DNA from: Actinomycetota bacterium
GTDB taxonomy: Bacteria; Actinomycetota; Actinomycetes; Acidothermales; Acidothermaceae
Assembly (NCBI GenBank): GCA_003134755.1
Contig: PLCK01000100.1
Span: forward strand, 1-13,430
Length of the DNA stretch: 13,430 bases
Direction: 5' to 3'
Notes under the pieces: generated by a model
Told to the model about the DNA's origin: nothing
What the model saw: only the letters and a program-made list of their open reading frames with translations
Databases searched by the model: none
Part shown: piece by piece, positions 6,656-13,430 of the stretch
Layout of the letters: every line of letters starts with the position of its first letter
Position numbering within the stretch: the first letter of the stretch is position 1
Program-made: the position numbers and the translations under genes

Positions 6656-9448
6656 TCAGTCGCCGGTCGGCTGGTCCTGGGTCGGAAGCTTCCGGGACAG
6701 CTCGGTACGCGACCGGAGGCCGAGCTTGTTATAGATCCGGCTCAGGTGGCTCTCGACCGTACGGACGCTCATGAAGAGCGTCTCTGCGACCTCGCGGTTG
6801 GTCTGCCCCGCGGCGACCAGTGCCGCGACTCGTCCCTCGCCGAGGGTTAGTCCCTGCCCGGCGCCGTCGGCATTCCCGCCCAGGCCGGACAACGCCTCGC
6901 TGGCCTGGTCGGCCTGCACCGGGGTGCCGAGCCGGACGAACTCCGACCGCGCGGCCTCGAGCTCGCGACGGGCGTCGCTGCGGCGGCCGCTTCGCCGCAG
7001 CACCGTGCCGAGCAGCAGCCGGGTCCGGGCCCGCTCGAATGGCATCGGCAGCAGTGCGTGTGCGACCAACGACTGTTCGAGAACCTTTGTGGCAGAGGAC
7101 ATGTCACCCGCTGCGGCATAGAGCAGGCCATGGCACCTACCGGCCATCGCCGTCGCCCACGGCAGCCCGAGCGCCTGGCTGCTGGCGTCGAGCTCGCCGG
7201 TCAGCCGCTCCGCCTGCTCGATGTCGCCGATGGAGACCAGCGCCGCAACGGCGTCCTGGTGCAGCCGCATCATGGCCGGTTCCTTGGTGCCGATGTCGTG
7301 GGCGATTTTCAACGCCAGCAGGTATTTTTCGGCGGCGGCGGCCATCTTGCCCTCGGCCAGGTCGATGAAGCCGAGGCTGCGCAGGTGCAGCGGCGCTGCC
7401 GAGAGATAGCCGGCGGCCTCGTGGGCCGCGCGGTCTGCCTCGCCCATCGCTCTCGCCTCGGTGAGCCGGCCGAGGTGGGCCAGGGTGAGGACGTGGGCCG
7501 AGGCGAGCGCAGGCAGCTTGATGCCCACCTGTTCGGCTACCTCGCGACCGCGTACGGCGTACGTGAGGGCGAGGTCATAGGCCCCGGCCCAGCACTCGAG
7601 CAGAGCCAGCTGGCCCAGGATCATCGGCAGGGCACTGTCGTCGCCTTCGTCAACAGCGCTGGTGTGCAGGGAAAGCAGCCACGTCCGCGAGTCGTCGAAA
7701 CGGTCGACGTGCTTGAGACCCATGCCGAGAGCCATGGCCGCCCGCTCGAATATGCCCGGTCGCCCCTCGACGGTTTGGAGTGCCTCTGCCCGCTCGAGGA
7801 TCTCCACGGCCAACCCGTTGCCGAGACGCTGACCGTGCAGGGCGACGTTGCTCAGCGCGTTGGAGAGCAGGTCGCTCGGCGGGCTCTCCATGTCCTCGAG
7901 CAGGCTTACCGCAGCACGCGCGTGGAACAGGTCGACGGCTGGCCCGCTTGGGCCAGTCTCGGCGAACGTGGCGTGACACCTCGCCTGTAGCAGCACGTCG
8001 TCGCCTGCCTCGACGAGCGCCTGCTCGCACACCTGGGCGACCTGCTCGTCGCCGTCCTCCCACGACATGATCGTGGCGAGCAGCAGCAGACCGGCGACCC
8101 GGGACGGCCCCGGGCCCGCGGCGTCCAGCGCCGCGATAAGCAGTGCACGAGCCCGCGGCAGGTCGCCCATCCGGAACACGTACTCCGCGGCGTCGACCCG
8201 CCGGCTGAGCAGGTCGGCGTCGCAGCCGAGCGGCGTACGGGAGATGGCGAGCTCGGCCAGCTCGGCGGCGGCCTCGAGGCTGCCGCGGCGGCGGGCGTGC
8301 CGGGCAGCGCGGGCCAGGGCGTCGGCGACCCCCGCATCCGGGCCGGTCGACCCGAGGGCCGCGTGCCTGGCGTGCTCTTCGGGGTCGGTCACCGTCAGCG
8401 CCAGGTGCTCGTGCAGCCTGCGGCGCTCGGCCGGCAGTAGGTCGGCGTAGGGGATGGAGGCGAGCAGCGGGTGGGTGAACCGCAGCCGGCTGCCGTCCAG
8501 CTCGACCACGCCGGCCGCCAGCACCTCGGCGAGGGAACCGCTGACGTCCGCCGGCTCGCCCGTGGCCGCCGCGACCGACTCGACGCTCGGCTGCGCCATC
8601 GCCGAGATCAACATCAGCAGGCGGCGGGCGGCGGGGCTGAGGCCGGCGAGGCGGTCGGTGACCAGGCTGCGCAGGTCGGCGGGCACCGGCAGTGGCTCGT
8701 CCGCACCAGGCTCGCCACCGCGGCGCTGCAGGGCCCGGGCCATTTCGAGGCAGACCATCGGGTTGCCGCCGGTCGCCTGGTGCAGCCGGGTCAGCGTCGG
8801 TCGCGACAACGTGATGTCCAGCCGGGTCGAGACGATGCGGGCTGCCGTGCTGAGGTTGACCGGGCCGACCTGCAGCCGTTGACCGGGCAGGCCGAGGTCG
8901 GCGTCGTTGCCGAGCTGTCCGAGAACGCCGGTCCGGCACGAGGTGAGCAACCCGACCGGCTCGTCGCGCAGCCGGAGCAAGGCAAAGGAGAGGACCCGAC
9001 GGGTTCCGGCATCGAGCCACTGCACGTCGTCGACCGCCAGCAGCACCGGGCGCTCAGCGGCGCATGCGCGCAGGACGCCGAGCACCGCCACGGCCAGCAC
9101 ACGGTCGACCGATGGGCCCAGCGCGGGCTCGGCCGTCAGCATGGCCGCCGACAGCGCGCGGCGCTGGACGTCGGGCAACGCTGCGGTGATCGCTGGGCTG
9201 ATCCCGTCGAGTAGGTCGCCGAGCCCGGCGAAGGTCCAGCTGGCATCGGCCTCGCCACAGCGGCAGGACCGTACGTCGGTCCCTGCCTGCTCCGCCGTAC
9301 GGATGGCCTCGGTCCAGATCGCCGTCTTGCCGATGCCCGCGGCGCCGTCCAGAACGAACGAGGAGGGGCCTGAGCGCAGCCCCCGAATGAATCGCTCGAC
9401 CGCTTCGAGCTCATGCTCGCGACCGACGACGGTGGTGCTGGCGTGCAC
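6656..9448 (-). CDS. LAL-type large ATP-binding LuxR-family transcriptional regulator
   Basis: The protein is about 930 residues, normal for the LAL (MalT-like, STAND-type) class. The N-terminal AAA/NB-ARC-like ATPase starts at VVGREHELEAV and has Walker A GAAGIGKT (about 35–42) and Walker B PVLLAVDDVQWLD (about 135). The middle (about 370–830) is Ala/Leu-rich and helical, consistent with TPR-like repeats that usually sense an inducer or partner. The C-terminus (about 865–930) is a LuxR/GerE helix-turn-helix: GRVAALVAAGQTNREVAETL then SVRTVESHLSRIYNKLG. I chose GTG 9448 because GGGAGG lies five bases before it (9459–9454) and the protein then begins just before the ATPase domain; upstream starts at 9481 or 9571 have no such site. 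It is divergent from the RNB gene across about 155 bases and probably co-transcribed with the DUF4242-like and lipoprotein genes. The inducer is unknown. Confidence 0.94.
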   Translation of the reverse strand: MHASTTVVGREHELEAVERFIRGLRSGPSSFVLDGAAGIGKTAIWTEAIRTAEQAGTDVRSCRCGEADASWTFAGLGDLLDGISPAITAALPDVQRRALSAAMLTAEPALGPSVDRVLAVAVLGVLRACAAERPVLLAVDDVQWLDAGTRRVLSFALLRLRDEPVGLLTSCRTGVLGQLGNDADLGLPGQRLQVGPVNLSTAARIVSTRLDITLSRPTLTRLHQATGGNPMVCLEMARALQRRGGEPGADEPLPVPADLRSLVTDRLAGLSPAARRLLMLISAMAQPSVESVAAATGEPADVSGSLAEVLAAGVVELDGSRLRFTHPLLASIPYADLLPAERRRLHEHLALTVTDPEEHARHAALGSTGPDAGVADALARAARHARRRGSLEAAAELAELAISRTPLGCDADLLSRRVDAAEYVFRMGDLPRARALLIAALDAAGPGPSRVAGLLLLATIMSWEDGDEQVAQVCEQALVEAGDDVLLQARCHATFAETGPSGPAVDLFHARAAVSLLEDMESPPSDLLSNALSNVALHGQRLGNGLAVEILERAEALQTVEGRPGIFERAAMALGMGLKHVDRFDDSRTWLLSLHTSAVDEGDDSALPMILGQLALLECWAGAYDLALTYAVRGREVAEQVGIKLPALASAHVLTLAHLGRLTEARAMGEADRAAHEAAGYLSAAPLHLRSLGFIDLAEGKMAAAAEKYLLALKIAHDIGTKEPAMMRLHQDAVAALVSIGDIEQAERLTGELDASSQALGLPWATAMAGRCHGLLYAAAGDMSSATKVLEQSLVAHALLPMPFERARTRLLLGTVLRRSGRRSDARRELEAARSEFVRLGTPVQADQASEALSGLGGNADGAGQGLTLGEGRVAALVAAGQTNREVAETLFMSVRTVESHLSRIYNKLGLRSRTELSRKLPTQDQPTGD

Positions 9449-9453
9449 GTTTG

Positions 9454-9459
9454 CCTCCC
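9454..9459 (-). promoter_or_regulatory. Strong ribosome binding site fixing the LAL regulator start
   Basis: Read leftward this is GGGAGG followed by CAAAC and GTG at 9448. It favours the 930-residue form over the longer open frame, whose extra 41 residues do not resemble the family. Confidence 0.7.
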
Positions 9460-9603
9460 GCCCTGCAGTAGGCGCGGCCATGAGCGGCAGGCATCCGCTG
9501 CCATCCTCCGCTATGTCCAGCCAGCCGTCACCTCGCCCTCGGGTGAACGGCAACGGCGACGCTGCTCGCATCGACCGACACGGGCATCACCTACCGTTGC
9601 GGA

Positions 9604-11076
9604 ATGCCGCATCGCCGGGTTCGCCTCAGTGCCGACGGCCCGGTCCTGCGCGAGGGATTCGAGGCGGTCCGCGCCGAACTTGGTGTGCCGGTCGTTTTCC
9701 CGCCTCCTGTGCTCGCCGCGGCCGCGCAGGCGGCCACCCGAGCTGCACCGCCGTCCGGTCGCTCGTCGGGTCGCTCGTCCGACGCCGACCAGACTGGCAT
9801 CGACTTGCTCACGATTGATCCGCCGGGCTCGATGGACCTCGACCAGGCCATGCACATCGAGCGGCGTCTCGTCGGCGGCCACCGCGACGGTTACCGCGTC
9901 AGGTACGCGATCGCCGACGTCTCCGCGTTCGTGGTGTCCGGCGACCCTGTCGACGTCGAGGCGCACGTGCGCGGCGAGACGCTGTACAGCCCCGACACCC
10001 GCACGCCCTTGCATCCGCCAGCACTGGGAGAGGCCGCCGCCAGTCTGCTGCCTGACCAGGTGCGGCCTGCCTTGCTATGGGTCATCGACCTCGACGCCGA
10101 AGGCCGCCAGGTCGAAGTCGACGTTGCGCGGGCGATGGTGCGATCGAGCGCGAGACTCAACTACGCCGAGGCACAGGAGGCCATCGACACCCAAATAGGA
10201 ATGGCCGCGAATGACGGCACGCTCGCGTTGCTTTCCGAAGTCGGCCGGCTGCGGCAAGCACTCGAAGTCGCTCGTGGTGCCGTCAGCCTGCGGCTACCCG
10301 AACAAGAGGTGGACGCCGACGGCACCGGATTCCGGTTGCGTTACCGCGCCCCGCTGCCGGTCGAGGACTGGAACGCGCAGATTTCATTGCTGACCGGCAT
10401 GGCGGCAGCCGGCCTGATGCTCGACGCGGGTGTGGGGATCCTGCGCACGCTCCCAGCACCCGATGAAGGTGCCGTCGCGATGCTACGGAGAAGCGCCGCC
10501 GCACTCGACGTCGGATGGCCACATTCTCTTACGTATCAGGCGTTTGTCCGCGACCTCGATCCGTCGACAGACACTGGCGCGGCGCTGCTCGAGTTGTCGA
10601 CACGACTGCTGCGAGGCGCCGGCTACACGGCGTTCGACGGCGCGCCGCCGGAGCATCCGAACCACAGTGCTGTTGCCGCGCCTTACGCACACACAACCGC
10701 GCCGCTGCGGAGGCTTGTCGACCGCTACGTGGGGGAGCTCTGCGTGGCAGTCTGCGCGGGGGTCGACGTCCCGGCCTGGGTTCGCGAAGGTCTACCGGGT
10801 TTGCCGGCCGTGATGGCCGAATCTGGGCATCGGGCGCACGCATTGGAGCGTGCGTGCATCGATCTCGTCGAGACCGTCCTGATGGCTCCGCATGTTGGCG
10901 AGACTTTCGAGGGCGGCGTCGTCGAGACGAACAGGCACGGCGGCACGGTGCAGCTGCGCAGGCCGCCGGTGCGGGCGCGTTGCGACGGCGACGCGCTGCC
11001 GTTGGGGGAGCGGATCAGCGTGCGGCTCGAAAGGGCGGAGCCGGCGACCCGAACTCTGCTGTTCGCGCGGGCCTAG
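9604..11076 (+). CDS. RNB-domain (RNase II/R-like) exoribonuclease
   Basis: The protein is 490 residues, shorter than RNase II/R but usual for actinobacterial stand-alone RNB proteins. The RNB domain spans about 60–385. It has TIDPPGSMDLDQAMHIERR (Asp 72, 78 and 80 of the catalytic metal site), YAIADVSAFV, GETLYSPDTRTPLHPPALGE, and the late APYAHTTAPLRRLVDRYV, whose Arg-Arg matches the conserved RNA-binding Arg of E. coli RNase II. No clear cold-shock domain precedes it. The last 60 residues (VGETFEGGVVETNRHGGTVQL and on) look like a degenerate S1/OB fold. It should degrade single-stranded RNA 3' to 5'. The fourth acidic position of the E. coli motif (DMDD) is Gln here (DLDQ). The start is ATG 9604 with a weak ribosome binding site. 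It is divergent from the LAL regulator and probably monocistronic. Confidence 0.93.
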   Translation: MPHRRVRLSADGPVLREGFEAVRAELGVPVVFPPPVLAAAAQAATRAAPPSGRSSGRSSDADQTGIDLLTIDPPGSMDLDQAMHIERRLVGGHRDGYRVRYAIADVSAFVVSGDPVDVEAHVRGETLYSPDTRTPLHPPALGEAAASLLPDQVRPALLWVIDLDAEGRQVEVDVARAMVRSSARLNYAEAQEAIDTQIGMAANDGTLALLSEVGRLRQALEVARGAVSLRLPEQEVDADGTGFRLRYRAPLPVEDWNAQISLLTGMAAAGLMLDAGVGILRTLPAPDEGAVAMLRRSAAALDVGWPHSLTYQAFVRDLDPSTDTGAALLELSTRLLRGAGYTAFDGAPPEHPNHSAVAAPYAHTTAPLRRLVDRYVGELCVAVCAGVDVPAWVREGLPGLPAVMAESGHRAHALERACIDLVETVLMAPHVGETFEGGVVETNRHGGTVQLRRPPVRARCDGDALPLGERISVRLERAEPATRTLLFARA

Positions 11077-11105
11077 GAATTCCGCAGCCAGTATCGGCGG
11101 GCTGT

Positions 11106-11125
11106 CGATGGTCCTAGCACCATCG
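11106..11125 (+). terminator. Small hairpin after the RNB gene
   Basis: CGATGGT and ACCATCG form a perfect 7-bp stem with a six-base loop, 30 bases past the RNB stop. It may be a weak terminator or an operator for the next gene. No T-tract follows. Confidence 0.3.
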
Positions 11126-11192
11126 TCCAGCTAGTGATTGCGACCTCGGCTCGCCAAGACTGCCGGTAACGCAACTACTCCCGGAGGTTCCC

Positions 11193-11795
11193 ATGCGACA
11201 GAGACTTGTCACCATTGCAGTGATCGCGAGCTCCTTTTGCCTAGCTGGTGGCGCCGTCGCGGCTGCCTCCACGGTCGCTTCTCATCCCGCGCCCCAAGTG
11301 GTCATCCCGGCGAGCGCGAGCGCCACGTCCGATGACCACGGGGACGGCAACGGCAACAACAACGGCAACAACAGCGGCAACAACAGCGGCAACAACAGCG
11401 GCAACAACAACGCCAACAACAGCGGCGACGGCATGATGGTCAGCCCAGCGCCGAGGGCGTCCGGCGCCGGCAGCGACGACCCTGCTGGCCACGACGCGTC
11501 GGAGAATCCCGCTGGCCGGAGCGCGTCTGACGACCCTGCTGGCCACGACGCGTCTGACGACAATGGCGGCGTTGCGACCGCGAGCCCGAGCGACGACCGG
11601 AGCGCCGCCGACGACGCACCAGGCCACGACCTGGGCGACGACTCGGCCACCTCGACCGCGAGCCCGACCGCAACTCACGACGCTGGCGACGACAACGGCG
11701 GCGCACTCCGGCCGGCCACGACCACAACCCCGACGACCACTGCCACACCGGCTGACGACCACGGCGGCGGCTCGAACTCGGGCGGCCGGCACTGA
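11193..11795 (+). CDS. Exported low-complexity Asn/Gly- and Asp/His-rich repeat protein
   Basis: The protein is 200 residues and I do not recognise a family. It begins with a Sec-type signal peptide (MRQR, hydrophobic core VTIAVIASSFCLAGGAVA, likely cleavage after the Ala-rich stretch near 25); Cys 16 does not sit in a lipobox. The mature part is disordered-looking. It has Gly-Asn-Asn-Ser/Asn repeats (about 54–78), a nine-residue repeat SDDPAGHDA in three copies (94–120, the middle one diverged), more acidic Asp-Asp-rich stretches, a Thr/Pro segment (about 174–186) and a Gly/Ser/His tail. It is strongly acidic. A wall-associated, divalent-cation-binding or spacer role is possible but only inferred. 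The start is ATG 11193 with a strong GGAGG at 11183–11187. It is convergent with the two-component operon, sharing a hairpin terminator. Confidence 0.82.
   Translation: MRQRLVTIAVIASSFCLAGGAVAAASTVASHPAPQVVIPASASATSDDHGDGNGNNNGNNSGNNSGNNSGNNNANNSGDGMMVSPAPRASGAGSDDPAGHDASENPAGRSASDDPAGHDASDDNGGVATASPSDDRSAADDAPGHDLGDDSATSTASPTATHDAGDDNGGALRPATTTTPTTTATPADDHGGGSNSGGRH
11352..11423 (+). repeat. Six 12-bp tandem units coding Gly-Asn-Asn-Ser/Asn
   Basis: Six in-frame 12-base units run from 11352 to 11423. Three central copies (GGCAACAACAGC) are identical and the outer ones differ by one or two bases; the last opens with Ala instead of Gly. Likely a slippage-prone coding minisatellite. Confidence 0.9.
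11472..11552 (+). repeat. Three 27-bp tandem units coding SDDPAGHDA-type peptides
   Basis: The three units encode SDDPAGHDA, SENPAGRSA and SDDPAGHDA. The first and third are nearly identical in DNA and the middle one has diverged. A fourth partial unit (SDD) follows. Confidence 0.85.
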
Positions 11796-11814
11796 TTCCG
11801 CACCCTCTTCACCG

Positions 11815-11848
11815 ACCGGGCTAGCGCCGAGGGAGGCGCTAGCCCGGT
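11815..11848. terminator. Bidirectional hairpin terminator between convergent genes
   Basis: ACCGGGCTAGCGCC (11815–11828) and its exact complement (11835–11848) make a 14-bp stem with a six-base loop, GAGGGA. A TTGTCGTC stretch follows on the + side. It lies 20 bases past the exported-protein stop. The response-regulator stop codon (11841–11839) is inside the right arm, so the hairpin serves both genes. Confidence 0.8.
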
Positions 11849-12471
11849 TTGTCGTCGGTCAGATGCTCCTTCGCCCACAGTGCGGCCTGGGTGCGGTCGC
11901 CGACCTGGAGCTGCTGGAAGATGCTCGTGAGATGCGCCTTGACGGTGCGCTCGGTGATGCCGAGGCGCCTGGCAATGCTCTTGTTCGCCAATCCCGCGAC
12001 CACGAGTTGCAAGACCTCGCTCTCGCGGGCGCTCAGCTTGATCTCGCGCCCTATAGTCCGCTGCGCGTCGAGCATCACGCGGGCTGCCCTCGGATCGAGC
12101 GGCACACCACCGGCCACCGCCGCCCGAATTGCGGCGGCGACCTCAGCAGGATCGGCGTCCTTCAAGAGATAGCCGGTCGCCCCGGCGTCAAGAGCCGCCA
12201 AGATGCGCGAACGGTCCGCGAACGAGGTGAGCACGATGACGTGCACGGCCGGCGTCGACGCGACGATGCTTCGGGTGGCTTCGATGCCGTCCATCAACGG
12301 CATCGACAAGTCCATCAAGATGACGTCCGGCGTCGTCCGCTCGGCAAGTTCGCACGCCTCACGCCCGTCCGCCGCAGTCCCTACCACCTCGATGTCCGCC
12401 TCGAGGCGCAGCAGCTCCTCCAACCCGCGGCGGACGACCGCGTGATCGTCGGCGATCGCGACTTTGATCAT
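11839..12471 (-). CDS. NarL/FixJ-type two-component response regulator
   Basis: The protein is 210 residues, standard size. The receiver domain (1–120) has the acidic pair Asp 8/Asp 9 (IADDH), the phospho-acceptor Asp 54 (VILMDLSMP), Thr 82 (VLTSFAD) and Lys 104 (YLLKDA), all conserved. The C-terminal LuxR/GerE helix-turn-helix (about 146–205) reads LSARESEVLQLVVAGLANKS then RTVKAHLTSIFQQL. It should bind DNA as a dimer once phosphorylated by the adjacent kinase. The ATG at 12471 overlaps the kinase TGA by four bases (ATGA), and GGAGGTG lies about eight bases upstream inside the kinase gene, so translation is coupled. The target genes cannot be read from the window; the neighbouring exported repeat protein is one candidate. 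Confidence 0.96.
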   Translation of the reverse strand: MIKVAIADDHAVVRRGLEELLRLEADIEVVGTAADGREACELAERTTPDVILMDLSMPLMDGIEATRSIVASTPAVHVIVLTSFADRSRILAALDAGATGYLLKDADPAEVAAAIRAAVAGGVPLDPRAARVMLDAQRTIGREIKLSARESEVLQLVVAGLANKSIARRLGITERTVKAHLTSIFQQLQVGDRTQAALWAKEHLTDDKPG

Positions 12472-13430
12472 CGAATCGGCACCTCCGCATGCACGGTCGT
12501 GCCATGCCCGGGGTCTGAGTCGATGCGTAGTTGACCGCCCGCATCAGCCACCAGGTCGGCCAGCCCACGCAGACCGAGGTGGCCCTCCGCAGGCGATATG
12601 CGCGGGTCGAACCCCACTCCGTCGTCGACCACATCAATGGTCGCGCCGGCCTTGCTGACCACCACGCTGATCACCACCGATCTCGCCTTCGCGTGAGCAA
12701 GCACGTTGCGAACCGCCTCCTGAGCAACCCGGTACAGCAACCCTGCCGTCGGTGCAGGCAGCTGCTCGTCGAGGCCGTTTGTGTCCAGCGAGGCAGCTAC
12801 GCCCCTGCCGTTCACGCGGGCGAGCAGATCGGTCAGCGCCGTGTCGAGCCCTGTCTCAGCGAGGTTCGGCGGATAGATCTCGACCAAGAGCGATCGCAAT
12901 GCGCGGATCGCTTCCTGAATCTCGGCGGCCGAATGGTCGAGCGCGGCTGCCTCTGTGGTCTGGAGACCGTCGCTTCGAGCCGACGCGGTGATTGAGTAGG
13001 CGACGCCGGCGAGGTTCTGGACGACCCCGTCGTGCAAGTCGGCTGCGATCCGCCGTCGCTCGGAGTCGGACGCGTCGACCGCCTGTCGTAGCAGGCCCTC
13101 ACGCTCGCGTTGCCGACGACGCAGCCGATGCGCCAACGAGTAGGCGAGCGGCAGCTGAACGAGCTCGAGCGCGACCAGGGCGCCGAGCGAGATCGGCGCG
13201 AACGCACGGAAAATACGCCAGCCGGACGCCGATACGGCGGCGTAGCTGGAATACGCCTCGAACAACACGCGCTGCCCGCTCGGGGTGCGAATCGGCAGGT
13301 ACACCTCAAGGAGCTTCCCTCGCCCAAGTTCGAAGCGGTTCTCCGGTTTAGTCAGGTCGCCGACCTCGGCCTCGATCACTCCGCTGTCAATGGCCGACAA
13401 TTCGCCAGGTCCGAGCGTGTACGTGGTGCC
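12468..13430 (-). CDS. NarL-family sensor histidine kinase (partial, N-terminus outside window)
   Basis: The frame stays open to the window edge, so the 320 visible residues lack the true N-terminus; the TTG at 13400 is not needed as a start. The visible order is: part of an extracytoplasmic sensor region (GDLTKPENRFELGRGKLLEVYLP and on), one membrane segment (about APISLGALVALELVQLPLAY), an arginine-rich stop-transfer stretch (HRLRRRQRERE), and the HisKA_3 dimerisation domain with SERRRIAADLHDGVVQNLAG (phospho-acceptor His encoded at 13034–13032). The ATPase domain follows, with an N box (QEAVRNVLAHAKA), DDGVGFDP, and GHLGLRGLADLV. This is the kinase class that pairs with NarL-type regulators, and it overlaps its regulator by four bases. 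The signal is unknown; the sensor region does not match a domain I can name. Confidence 0.95.
   Translation of the reverse strand, partial: GTTYTLGPGELSAIDSGVIEAEVGDLTKPENRFELGRGKLLEVYLPIRTPSGQRVLFEAYSSYAAVSASGWRIFRAFAPISLGALVALELVQLPLAYSLAHRLRRRQREREGLLRQAVDASDSERRRIAADLHDGVVQNLAGVAYSITASARSDGLQTTEAAALDHSAAEIQEAIRALRSLLVEIYPPNLAETGLDTALTDLLARVNGRGVAASLDTNGLDEQLPAPTAGLLYRVAQEAVRNVLAHAKARSVVISVVVSKAGATIDVVDDGVGFDPRISPAEGHLGLRGLADLVADAGGQLRIDSDPGHGTTVHAEVPIR

Noticed and set aside
7058..7990. 310-residue rightward open frame inside the LAL regulator
   Set aside because: Antisense shadow of the helical repeat region; no motif and no ribosome binding site.
9449..9571. 41-residue N-terminal extension of the LAL regulator
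   Set aside because: Low-complexity residues ahead of the ATPase domain without a ribosome binding site; GTG 9448 has a near-perfect one.
11352..11552. Tandem repeats as a possible CRISPR array
   Set aside because: The units are short, contiguous, in frame and without spacers, and they encode a peptide repeat.

Overview
The window is from a high-GC actinobacterium. The signs are strong G/C bias at third codon positions, frequent GTG starts, an RNase H–histidine phosphatase fusion of the Mycobacterium Rv2228c type beside a Nif3 protein and a zinc-ribbon coiled-coil protein, a large ATP-binding LuxR regulator, and a NarL-type two-component pair. The genus cannot be fixed. The gene order suggests ordinary chromosome: there is no transposase, integrase, phage gene, tRNA, rRNA or CRISPR array.

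Left end (1–1320, leftward): an arginase-family metalloenzyme is followed after 36 bases by the start of a second gene, cut by the window edge. That gene opens with two exact 15-residue His/Asp repeats, like the metal-binding leaders of nickel or zinc handling proteins. An intergenic stretch with a perfect 14-bp hairpin separates them from a leftward DJ-1/PfpI gene (1321–1893).

Rightward block (2033–5575): four closely spaced genes. They encode a SRPBCC-like protein, a Nif3-family dinuclear-metal protein, a coiled-coil C4 zinc-ribbon protein, and an RNase HI fused to a histidine phosphatase. The last three overlap by 3–4 bases at stop/start junctions and are probably translationally coupled. 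The zinc-ribbon gene appears to start at CTG.

Leftward block (5653–9448): a roughly 930-residue LAL-type LuxR regulator, then a small DUF4242-like protein, then a lipoprotein that overlaps it by 4 bases. This looks like one transcription unit and is the least familiar gene set in the window.

Right part (9604–13430): a rightward RNB-domain exoribonuclease, then a short exported low-complexity protein with Gly-Asn-Asn-Ser and Asp/His-rich repeats. Facing it is a leftward histidine kinase (cut by the window end) and NarL-type response regulator pair with a 4-base overlap. A strong hairpin between the convergent genes can terminate both, and it contains the response-regulator stop codon.

No clearly new defence or mobile system is visible. 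The best leads are the LAL–DUF4242–lipoprotein cassette, the repeat-rich exported protein next to the two-component system, and the arginase paired with a His-rich protein.
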